Part shown: positions 7,724 to 15,269 of the stretch, piece after piece
Numbering within the stretch: the stretch's first letter is position 1
Layout: every line of letters starts with the position of its first letter
Assembly (NCBI GenBank): GCA_937923795.1
Contig: CALDWI010000014.1
Coordinates: forward strand, 1-35,298
Reading direction: 5' to 3'
Origin: an uncultured Collinsella sp.
Lineage (GTDB): Bacteria; Actinomycetota; Coriobacteriia; Coriobacteriales; Coriobacteriaceae
Length of the DNA stretch: 35,298 nucleotides
The notes under the pieces: model-generated
What the model was told of the DNA's origin: nothing
What the model saw: the letters and a program-made list of their open reading frames with translations, nothing else
Databases searched by the model: none
Program-made: the position numbers and the translations under genes

Positions 7724-9877
7724 TTACTGAACTTTGCTGGCGAACTCGAGATATTGTATGCGCTGCAGCTTGTCGATCGTCGAGGCGTATGGGCTGTCTT
7801 CAGATTCCAAGTCGTAGCGCAGCCCGTCGGCACCAAGGTAGCCGGCGACATTGATGGTGGGCACATCTGACCTTGTTGCAAGCAGGGCCTTTTGATAGTC
7901 GGTGAGCGGGGCGCCGATCTTATTAAGGGTAATGGCTGCAACCTCGTTTGCCCCGACGGTGTCGTAGACGTTGAGCTCGGTATTGCCGGCGATTTCATAG
8001 TTAGCCCAGACAAAATATGTCGACTGATAGATACGGAAAGCGTGGCTTGCCGTATCTTCCTGAGGGTACAGCTCGTCGTTGAGAGTCGTTGCGGCGCTCG
8101 GCTGATGGTCGCCAAAAAAGACAAGGACAACCGGTCTGCCGATATTGCGGAGCTCGTTGATAAAGTACTCGAGGTCCCGGTCGGATGCGTTGATGCAGGT
8201 GAGATAGGTGTTGAGCGCGCTATTGGCGCCCTCGCTGGCTCCCTCGACCCAATAGTTTGTCAGCTCCTCGGCGGGAACGGTGCCATAGTCGTAGCCGCCG
8301 TGATTTTGCATCGTGACGTCAAAGATGAACTGCGGGGCTTCGTCGGTTCTAAGCAGGTCGAGTATCTTGTCGTAGGTGGCGTAGTCGCATACGCCGGCAT
8401 GGTAACAGGGCGCACCTTCGAAATCGCCGATTGAAAGAAAGTCTCCAAAGCCCAGCTGCTGATAGATTTTATCTCGATGGTAGTTGACGGGGTTTTGCGG
8501 GTGCATAGCGGTAGCGGTATACCCAAGCTCCTTAAGGTCCTTTGCCAGGCTGTTGACGCCATTCATCTGATATAGCTGATAGGGGATTTTGCCTAATCCG
8601 ACAAAGGCCGTTGTCGCTCCGGTCAAAAATTCGAATTCGGAGTTCGCCGTTCCGCCACCGGCGACCGAAGCGAGCATGGTGCCGCGAACAAGTGTGTCGG
8701 GAAGCGAGTTGTAGAATGCGGGGCCGGTGTACCCGGCCGCCTGGAGCTGCTCAAAGCACGAAAGGTCGCTAAAACTCTCGTTCATGACGGCAACAATCGT
8801 CGGCTTGATTTCATTGAACTGGGCAACGGCCGCCGCGCGCTGCTCGCTCGCGCCATACGTGCTGTCGTAGGTGGCGGCGAGCTCCTGCTCGATGCTCTGC
8901 GCCTCATCGGGCGTATAGTCTTCGGGCTTCTCAATGGGCAACTCGTTGACCATTTCGGTGAACGAAGTGATAAAACCCTGAGACGCATACGTGGTGATGG
9001 GCTGCCAACGGTCAAATCCAAAATTCAGCGCCTTCTCCAAGTCGATGCTGGAAAAGCCCGAGAGCCCCACAACGGTCACTAGCAGAAAAGCGCAGAGGTT
9101 GGCGGCGATTGCGGGGAAGACATGGGTGGGCGTACGGAGCTTTCGCGGTCGGATAAGCGAAAGAAGCCCCAGGGAAATCTCCAGCAGGGCGAGAGAGGTT
9201 ACGATTCCGGCGGTAAAGGTAAACTCGTATCCCTCGCTCACTTCCATTGCAGTGCCAAGGGCCAAGATATCGCTTGGCAGGATGGCTTCGCCTTTAAACG
9301 TTATGACGAAGTGCTCGGCAATGCCAAGGATACAACAGACGACGGGCACGAGGGCCATGACGCCTCCATGACGCTGTCCCAGCAGATAAAGGGAGAGCAG
9401 AACCGTCGCGAGCAGCCCGACGGAAAACCCGAATGAGTTGGCGGGAATGTGATAGAACGTTTCGTTGCAGGCAATTTCAAGTGAAACGAACGAGAGCGCT
9501 GAAACAGCGGCGATGACAAGGATGTCACGGCAAATACAGGCAACCGTTCCCGTCTCAAGATCGGTTTGGTCGATAAGTCCCGAAACCAAGGGCTCGACAA
9601 GCAGTACGACGGCGGCAGCACCGAGCGCCGAATAAGAAAGGACCCATAGGGAACTGTCCTCATTTACGAGCAATTGATTCGTAATCCATGCAGCTACCAC
9701 GCCGAGCGGGATGAGGAGCGTCGCGCACCAAAAGACGCGGGCAATTGGCGGCTTTTCATTGTGTTTGATTGAAAAATACACGCGCACGACGACGGTGGCC
9801 ACGATAAGGACGGCGATGAATATGGGCAGATTGGCCATGTCGCTCGAAGTGATTTCAAGGGGGATATCTTCGGTCAT
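7724..9877 (-). CDS. LTA synthase family membrane sulfatase (phosphoglycerol transferase-like)
   Basis: The 717-residue protein has a multi-pass N-terminal membrane region (about residues 15-275, roughly six to seven hydrophobic segments) and an extracellular alkaline-phosphatase-fold domain. Metal and catalytic residues of the LtaS family are visible: Glu367 in MNESFSD, the likely nucleophile Thr410 in GGGTANSEFEFLTG, MQNHGGYD (523-530) and Asp590-His591 in FGDHQPS. LtaS enzymes polymerise glycerol-phosphate from phosphatidylglycerol onto a glycolipid anchor, so this gene suggests a glycerol-phosphate-type cell-surface polymer. Exact product (LTA, a primer, or lipid decoration) is uncertain. 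The start at 9877 has AGAGGA upstream; the open frame runs further to 9952 without one. It is divergent from uvrA. Confidence 0.9.
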   Translation of the reverse strand: MTEDIPLEITSSDMANLPIFIAVLIVATVVVRVYFSIKHNEKPPIARVFWCATLLIPLGVVAAWITNQLLVNEDSSLWVLSYSALGAAAVVLLVEPLVSGLIDQTDLETGTVACICRDILVIAAVSALSFVSLEIACNETFYHIPANSFGFSVGLLATVLLSLYLLGQRHGGVMALVPVVCCILGIAEHFVITFKGEAILPSDILALGTAMEVSEGYEFTFTAGIVTSLALLEISLGLLSLIRPRKLRTPTHVFPAIAANLCAFLLVTVVGLSGFSSIDLEKALNFGFDRWQPITTYASQGFITSFTEMVNELPIEKPEDYTPDEAQSIEQELAATYDSTYGASEQRAAAVAQFNEIKPTIVAVMNESFSDLSCFEQLQAAGYTGPAFYNSLPDTLVRGTMLASVAGGGTANSEFEFLTGATTAFVGLGKIPYQLYQMNGVNSLAKDLKELGYTATAMHPQNPVNYHRDKIYQQLGFGDFLSIGDFEGAPCYHAGVCDYATYDKILDLLRTDEAPQFIFDVTMQNHGGYDYGTVPAEELTNYWVEGASEGANSALNTYLTCINASDRDLEYFINELRNIGRPVVLVFFGDHQPSAATTLNDELYPQEDTASHAFRIYQSTYFVWANYEIAGNTELNVYDTVGANEVAAITLNKIGAPLTDYQKALLATRSDVPTINVAGYLGADGLRYDLESEDSPYASTIDKLQRIQYLEFASKVQ

Positions 9878-9889
9878 GGACGTTCCTCT

Positions 9890-9927
9890 GTTACAGCAAA
9901 TTAAGTTCAGTAGTAGATTACTGTAAC
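9890..9927. promoter_or_regulatory. Nested dyads over the LTA-synthase-like gene promoter region
   Basis: GTTACAG (9890-9896) and CTGTAAC (9921-9927) are perfect inverted repeats 24 nt apart. They enclose a second dyad, CAGTA-N6-TACTG (9908-9923). A minus-strand -10-like TAATTT (9903-9898) lies inside. The nested symmetry just upstream of the ribosome site suggests a regulator site or leader hairpin for the minus-strand gene. The -35 box is not convincing. Confidence 0.4.
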
Positions 9928-9995
9928 CTTTCCACGGCATTTCGAGAAACAAAGCGCCCGATACGCAAAGCTAAAGGTCTGCGAATCTTGTATTA

Positions 9996-10009
9996 CGAAC
10001 ATCTGTGCG
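9996..10009. promoter_or_regulatory. Candidate LexA (SOS) box upstream of uvrA
   Basis: CGAACATCTGTGCG matches the Gram-positive/actinobacterial LexA consensus CGAAC-N4-GTTCG at nine of ten fixed positions. It lies 62 nt before the uvrA start, where a promoter should be; a -10-like TAAACT is at 10022-10027. uvrA is a classic LexA target in many bacteria, which supports the call. No binding data can be inferred. Confidence 0.55.
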
Positions 10010-10070
10010 CGTCGAGTGCGCTAAACTCATCGACAGTATGATTCGATGCAATAGGAGGCAAGGAGCTTCC

Positions 10071-12950
10071 ATGTCTGATTCTTCTATCGTTATTCGCGGC
10101 GCTCGTGAGCACAACCTCCGTGATATCGATGTTTCCATTCCGCGTGACCAACTCGTGGTCATTACCGGTCTTTCTGGCTCGGGCAAGAGTTCGCTGGCAT
10201 TTGACACTATCTATGCCGAGGGCCAGCGTCGATACGTCGAGAGCCTTTCGAGCTATGCGCGCCAGTTCTTGGGCCAGATGGACAAACCCGACTTGGATTC
10301 AATCGACGGCCTTTCGCCGGCGGTGTCGATCGACCAAAAGACGACGTCTAAAAACCCTCGCTCGACGGTTGGCACTGTAACCGAGATTTATGACTATCTG
10401 CGCCTGCTGTTCGCCCGTGTGGGCACCCCGCACTGTCCCGAATGCGGCCGCGTCATTGAGCGTCAGACGACCGACCAGGTTGCCGACAAGGTCTTGGCGG
10501 CGGGGGAGGGCCGCCGCGCGTTTGTGCTGGCACCGGTGGTGCGCGGGCGAAAAGGCGAGTACACCAAACTGTTTGAGGACCTTCGCGCCGAGGGCTTTAG
10601 CCGCGTGCGTGTCGACGGTGAAGTGCGCTCGCTCGACGATCCGATCGATCTGGATAAGAAATTCAAGCACGATATCGAGGTCGTGGTCGATCGCATCGTG
10701 ATCCGTGAGAATTCTCTGGGCCGTATCGCCGAGTCTGTTGAGCAGGCGACCGCGCTGGCTCACGGCAATGTAAACGTGTACATGCTGCCCGATCGTGATG
10801 CTCCCGAGGGGACCGAGGGCGAGCTTCTGGAGTATTCGTTGGCCTTGGCGTGCCCGGAGCATGGACACTCCATTGACGATCTTCAGCCGCGTGATTTTTC
10901 GTTTAACGCTCCCTATGGCGCATGTCCTGAGTGCGACGGCCTGGGCTTTAAGAAAACCGTTGATGCCGAGGCGCTGATTGAGGATCCCTCGAAGTCCATT
11001 GCCGATGGAGTCTTTGGTAGCCTGTTTGGCAATTCGAACTACTATCCGCAGATTTTTGCTGCGGTCTGCAAACACTTTAAGGTGAGCGCCGATACGCCGT
11101 GGGAGGACTTGCCCCCTCGCGTGCGTCGTGCATTCTTGGATGGCCTGGGCGATACGAAGATCTCGGTCGACTACCAAAAGCTCGACGGACGTCGCAGCCA
11201 GTGGGATACCAAGTTTTCGGGCGTTCGCAACATCCTGTACGAACGCTATACCGAGACGACGAACGAGAACACCAAGGCGCGCCTGGAGAAGTACATTCGC
11301 GAGGAGCCGTGCTCGAGCTGCCACGGCGCTCGTTTGCGCTCCGAGATGCTCGCCGTCACCGTGGGCGGCAAGTCCATTTACGAGGTTTGTTGCCTGTCGT
11401 GCCGTGAATCGCTCGAGTTTTTTGAGGGCCTGGAGCTCACCGAGCGCCAACAGTTTATCGGCGGCCGTATCGTCAAGGAAATCCTGGAGCGCTTGCGTTT
11501 TCTGGTCGATGTTGGACTCGACTATCTGACGCTCGATCGTGCCTCGGCGACGCTTTCCGGTGGCGAGGCGCAGCGTATTCGTCTGGCAACGCAGATCGGC
11601 GCGGGTCTCATGGGCGTGCTCTATATTCTGGACGAGCCCTCGATCGGTCTTCATCAGCGTGACAACGAGCGCTTGATCAAGACGCTCGAGCGCCTGCGCG
11701 ATATCGGCAATACCGTTATCGTCGTCGAACACGACGAGGATACAATTCGTGCCGCCGATTACGTGATCGACATGGGGCCCGGCGCCGGCGTCAACGGCGG
11801 ACACGTAGTCGCGGCGGGAACGCCTGCCGATATCATGGCGTGTCCTGAGTCGATGACGGGCGCTTATCTGACCGGCAAACGAATGATCCGGGTGCCTGAT
11901 GAACGGCGCAAGCCCGGTCGCGGCTGCCTTAAAATTACGGGCGCTCGAGCCAACAACCTCAAAAACGTTACCGCCAAAATCGAGTTTGGTACGCTTACGG
12001 TTGTTACCGGCGTGTCGGGATCGGGCAAGAGCTCCCTGGTTACCGACACCATTGCGCCTGCCCTTACGAATGTCATTCACCGTTCGACGCGCCCTGTGGG
12101 TCCGTATAAGAAAATCGAGGGCATCGAGTGTATCGATAAGGTTATCGATATCGACCAGTCGCCGATTGGCCGCACGCCGCGTTCCAACCCTGCTACCTAT
12201 ATCGGCCTGTGGGATGATCTTCGCGCGCTGTTTGCGAGTGCGCCGGAGTCGAAGGCGCGCGGCTACTCGCCGGGTCGTTTCTCCTTTAATGTGAGTGGCG
12301 GGCGCTGTGAGGCGTGCAAGGGCGACGGACAGATCAAGATCGAGATGCACTTCCTTCCCGATATCTACGTTCCCTGCGAAGTTTGCGGCGGTAAACGCTA
12401 CAACCGCGAGACACTCGAGGTCACCTACCGTGGCAAGACCATCTCGGACGTGCTCGACATGAGCGTTACCGAGGCGCTGGCCTTCTTTGGGAATATCCCG
12501 CAGATTAAGCGCAAGCTCCAGACGCTGTACGATGTAGGCTTGGGCTACGTGAGCCTGGGCCAGCCCGCCACGACGCTCTCGGGCGGCGAGGCGCAGCGTG
12601 TAAAGCTCGCCAAGGAGCTTCATCGACGCCAGACGGGCAAGACGTTCTATATTTTGGACGAGCCGACGACCGGTCTTCATTTTGAGGACGTCCGCCAGCT
12701 GCTCGATGTGCTGCAGCGCTTGGTCGATGCGGGCAACACGGTGCTGGTAATTGAACACAACCTTGATGTCATCAAGGTTGCCGACCGCCTGATCGATATG
12801 GGTCCCGAGGGCGGTAACGGCGGCGGAACCGTCGTGGTTTCGGGTACACCGGAGCAGGTTGCGGACTGTCCGCAGAGTTATACGGGCAAGTTTTTGGCGC
12901 CGTTGCTCAGGCGTGACCGGGAGCGCCAGGCTCAACTTGATGCTCAATAA
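10071..12950 (+). CDS. uvrA: Excinuclease ABC subunit A
   Basis: UvrA is the damage-sensing dimeric ATPase of nucleotide excision repair that loads UvrB. The 959-residue sequence contains both ABC cassettes: Walker A GLSGSGKS (33-40) and GVSGSGKS (647-654), and two LSGGEAQR signature motifs. Three zinc-module cysteine sets are visible: CPEC near residue 123, the CPEH...CPEC block around 260-290, and the CEAC...CEVC module in the second half. Length is typical (about 940-960). ATG at 10071 was chosen over the open frame from 10005 because of a tandem ribosome site (AGGAGG at 10053-10058 and AGGAG at 10061-10065). Likely SOS-regulated through the box at 9996-10009. The gene stands alone, with a hairpin after it. 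Confidence 0.98.
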   Translation: MSDSSIVIRGAREHNLRDIDVSIPRDQLVVITGLSGSGKSSLAFDTIYAEGQRRYVESLSSYARQFLGQMDKPDLDSIDGLSPAVSIDQKTTSKNPRSTVGTVTEIYDYLRLLFARVGTPHCPECGRVIERQTTDQVADKVLAAGEGRRAFVLAPVVRGRKGEYTKLFEDLRAEGFSRVRVDGEVRSLDDPIDLDKKFKHDIEVVVDRIVIRENSLGRIAESVEQATALAHGNVNVYMLPDRDAPEGTEGELLEYSLALACPEHGHSIDDLQPRDFSFNAPYGACPECDGLGFKKTVDAEALIEDPSKSIADGVFGSLFGNSNYYPQIFAAVCKHFKVSADTPWEDLPPRVRRAFLDGLGDTKISVDYQKLDGRRSQWDTKFSGVRNILYERYTETTNENTKARLEKYIREEPCSSCHGARLRSEMLAVTVGGKSIYEVCCLSCRESLEFFEGLELTERQQFIGGRIVKEILERLRFLVDVGLDYLTLDRASATLSGGEAQRIRLATQIGAGLMGVLYILDEPSIGLHQRDNERLIKTLERLRDIGNTVIVVEHDEDTIRAADYVIDMGPGAGVNGGHVVAAGTPADIMACPESMTGAYLTGKRMIRVPDERRKPGRGCLKITGARANNLKNVTAKIEFGTLTVVTGVSGSGKSSLVTDTIAPALTNVIHRSTRPVGPYKKIEGIECIDKVIDIDQSPIGRTPRSNPATYIGLWDDLRALFASAPESKARGYSPGRFSFNVSGGRCEACKGDGQIKIEMHFLPDIYVPCEVCGGKRYNRETLEVTYRGKTISDVLDMSVTEALAFFGNIPQIKRKLQTLYDVGLGYVSLGQPATTLSGGEAQRVKLAKELHRRQTGKTFYILDEPTTGLHFEDVRQLLDVLQRLVDAGNTVLVIEHNLDVIKVADRLIDMGPEGGNGGGTVVVSGTPEQVADCPQSYTGKFLAPLLRRDRERQAQLDAQ

Positions 12951-12970
12951 ATTGGCGATTCAGTTTATGG

Positions 12971-13007
12971 GCGCCATCGACTCCTTGTGATTCGATGGCG
13001 CTTGCTG
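12971..13007 (+). terminator. Hairpin terminator after uvrA
   Basis: A perfect 10-bp stem (12971-12980 with 12992-13001) has an 11-nt loop and starts 20 nt after the uvrA stop. The downstream tail TTGCTGT is only moderately T-rich, so termination may be incomplete. Confidence 0.6.
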
Positions 13008-13082
13008 TGCCGAAGTGACGTATGCAGCCGAATTGGACATATACTTAATCCTTGCGTTCGAATGCGAGGGAAAGGATATGTC

Positions 13083-13583
13083 ATGGCAAAGGCTGTAAAG
13101 ACGCCAAAAACCAATGCGATGCGCGAGCTGGAAAGCGCCGGCATTTCCTATGTTCTACATACGTACGAAGACGATGGCGATGAGTCGGTGGGCCTGGGGG
13201 TCGCGATTTCGGAGCAGCTTGGCGAGGAGCCCGGTCAAGGATTTAAGACTTTGGTCTGTGTGACACCGTCCAACGACTATGTCGTGTGCTGCATCCCTGT
13301 TGCCGACGAGCTCGATCTAAAGTCCGCCGCGCGTGCCGCGGGGGAGAAGTCCTTGGCCATGATGCATGTGAAGGATTTGCTTGCGGCGACTGGCTACGTT
13401 CGCGGCGGCTGCAGCCCGGTCGGTATGAAAAAACGCTACCGGACGCTCATTGATGAGACATGTGTCCTTTGGGATACCATTTTTATTTCGGGAGGCAAGC
13501 GTGGTTATCAGCTCGAGCTTGCACCCGATGATTTAATTGCATTTTGCGGGGCGACGGTTGCCGCGATTACGAGAGAGGACTGA
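13083..13583 (+). CDS. ybaK: Cys-tRNA(Pro) deacylase, YbaK/EbsC family
   Basis: The 166-residue protein matches the YbaK group, which hydrolyses Cys-tRNA(Pro) mischarged by prolyl-tRNA synthetase and so protects translational fidelity in the cytoplasm. Visible markers are the KTLVCVTPSNDYVVCCIP core strand region and the family hallmark GYVRGGCSPVGMKK in the second half, with a C-terminal ISGGKRGYQLEL segment. Length (about 160) is normal. ATG at 13083 is preceded by AAGGA (13072-13076); the longer open frame from 12987 has no site. A -10-like TATACT lies at 13040-13045. The gene stops 3 nt before murJ, so the two are probably one transcript. Confidence 0.9.
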   Translation: MAKAVKTPKTNAMRELESAGISYVLHTYEDDGDESVGLGVAISEQLGEEPGQGFKTLVCVTPSNDYVVCCIPVADELDLKSAARAAGEKSLAMMHVKDLLAATGYVRGGCSPVGMKKRYRTLIDETCVLWDTIFISGGKRGYQLELAPDDLIAFCGATVAAITRED

Positions 13584-13586
13584 GCG

Positions 13587-15269
13587 ATGCCGCAGGAAGA
13601 ATTGAAGCGCGGAGCTCATTTTGCAAAAGAATCTGCGCCTCAGACACCCTCATCCGAAGCTTCTTCGTCGCGAGATGACACTGACGACATGGGCTCGTCG
13701 GACTACTCCACGGTTGGTCGTTCCGCCGGGCTTATGACCATCCTGACTATCGTGTCTCGCGTCACCGGTTTTATCCGCACGTGGGCAATGGCGGCCGCTA
13801 TCGGCATGTCGCTACTCTCGTCCTCCTATCAGGTCGCCAACAACCTGCCCAATATGCTCTACGAACTCGTGATGGGCGGCATGCTCGTGACGGCGTTTTT
13901 GCCCGTGTACATGGGCGTGAGGCGTGAGCAGGGTCGCGAGGCCTCAAACGAGTACGTGGGCAACCTGCTCGGCATTCTGCTTTTGGTGCTGGGTGGCATT
14001 TCGCTGCTGGGGACCGTGTTCGCCCCGGGCTTTATCTGGACGCAATCGTTCCTTTCGGGTGACGGCGGCAGCATGGATACCGCTGCGTTCATGTTCCGTT
14101 TCTTTGCCATCCAGATTCTGTTTTATGGTTTGGGCTCGGTGTTTTCGGGCGTTCTCAACGCACACCGCGACTACTTCTGGTCGACGTTTGCCCCGGTCCT
14201 CAACAATGTGATCGTCATTGCGAGCTTTATGGGTTTTGCGCCCGTGTCCGCACAGTTTGGCGAACGTGCCGGCATCATCTTGATTGCGGCCGGTACGACC
14301 CTCGGTGTCTTTGTTCAGATGGCATGTCAGATCCCCGCGCTTGGCAAGCATGGCGTGCATCCTCATATCCATATCAACTTTAAGGATCCCGCGCTGCGAC
14401 AGACGATCGCGCTTGGTATCCCGACGCTGCTCGCCACGGTGTGCATGTTTGTCTCGACCTCCATTACCAATGCCGCCGCGCTGGTGGTGCAGCCCGAGAC
14501 CGGCCCTTCCGTCATCGCATATGCGCGCCTGTGGTACACATTGCCCTATGCGCTGATCGCCGCCTCGCTTTCGACGGCACTCTATACCGAACTCTCTCAC
14601 GATGCGCAGGAGAAGGATTACGACAGCGTCCGCACGGGCATTTCGCGCGGTGTCGCCCAGATGCTCTTTTTCCTGATTCCGTTTGCGATGTATCTGATCG
14701 TCTTCGCCCGTCCGCTCAACATGATCTACTGCGCCGGCAAGTTCGATGAATCCGGTGTGGCGCTGGTGTCGGAGTTCCTTATCTATCTGGCACTTTCCCT
14801 GCCGCTCTACGGCGTGGTCGTGCTGATGCAGAAGAGCTTTTCGGCCCTGCTCGATATGAAACCTTATAGCCGCTATTGCCTGTACTCCGCTATCGGTCAG
14901 GCCGGTTCGGTGCTGCTGTTTGGCGTGGTGCTGGGCTACGGTATGCCGGCAATTGCGCTTTCGTACGTCGTTGACTACGTGGTCTTGGTCGGATGCTCAC
15001 TGTGGTGGCTGCGCCGTCGTCTGCATGGCCTTCAGGTCAAGTCTATCCTGCATGGCGGTTTCTTCGGCCTACTGTTCGGTGGCTTGGGCGCTGCCGCGGG
15101 CGCCGGCGTCATGTGGGCACTTGAGCACTTTGTCGGAGCGCTTGGCAGCTCGATCCTCATTACCCTGGGCTACGTTTGTGTTGCAGGCGTCATCTCGCTC
15201 GCTGTAACTTTTGGCCTCGCCTTCGTCTTTAAGATGCCCGAGGTCTCGGCGCTGCTTCGTCGCAAGTAG
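13587..15269 (+). CDS. murJ: Lipid II flippase MurJ (MOP superfamily)
   Basis: This 560-residue polytopic membrane protein matches the MurJ/MviN family that flips lipid II across the cytoplasmic membrane for peptidoglycan synthesis. The first 45 or so residues are hydrophilic and Ser/Asp-rich (cytoplasmic). About 14 hydrophobic segments follow, starting with the family-typical SAGLMTILTIVSRVTGFIRT region and the LPNMLYELVMGGMLVTAF stretch. It has no fused kinase-like domain, unlike mycobacterial MurJ. AGAGAGGA (13572-13579) precedes ATG 13587. The next gene, uvrC, starts immediately at the stop codon. Confidence 0.93.
   Translation: MPQEELKRGAHFAKESAPQTPSSEASSSRDDTDDMGSSDYSTVGRSAGLMTILTIVSRVTGFIRTWAMAAAIGMSLLSSSYQVANNLPNMLYELVMGGMLVTAFLPVYMGVRREQGREASNEYVGNLLGILLLVLGGISLLGTVFAPGFIWTQSFLSGDGGSMDTAAFMFRFFAIQILFYGLGSVFSGVLNAHRDYFWSTFAPVLNNVIVIASFMGFAPVSAQFGERAGIILIAAGTTLGVFVQMACQIPALGKHGVHPHIHINFKDPALRQTIALGIPTLLATVCMFVSTSITNAAALVVQPETGPSVIAYARLWYTLPYALIAASLSTALYTELSHDAQEKDYDSVRTGISRGVAQMLFFLIPFAMYLIVFARPLNMIYCAGKFDESGVALVSEFLIYLALSLPLYGVVVLMQKSFSALLDMKPYSRYCLYSAIGQAGSVLLFGVVLGYGMPAIALSYVVDYVVLVGCSLWWLRRRLHGLQVKSILHGGFFGLLFGGLGAAAGAGVMWALEHFVGALGSSILITLGYVCVAGVISLAVTFGLAFVFKMPEVSALLRRK

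Noticed and set aside
10299..12947. An 882-codon open frame antisense to uvrA
   Set aside because: It mirrors the codon pattern of uvrA, has no ribosome site or recognisable domain, and uvrA is certain. The long antisense frames at 17564-19069, 21111-23378 and 33001-34812 (minus strand) were rejected for the same reason.
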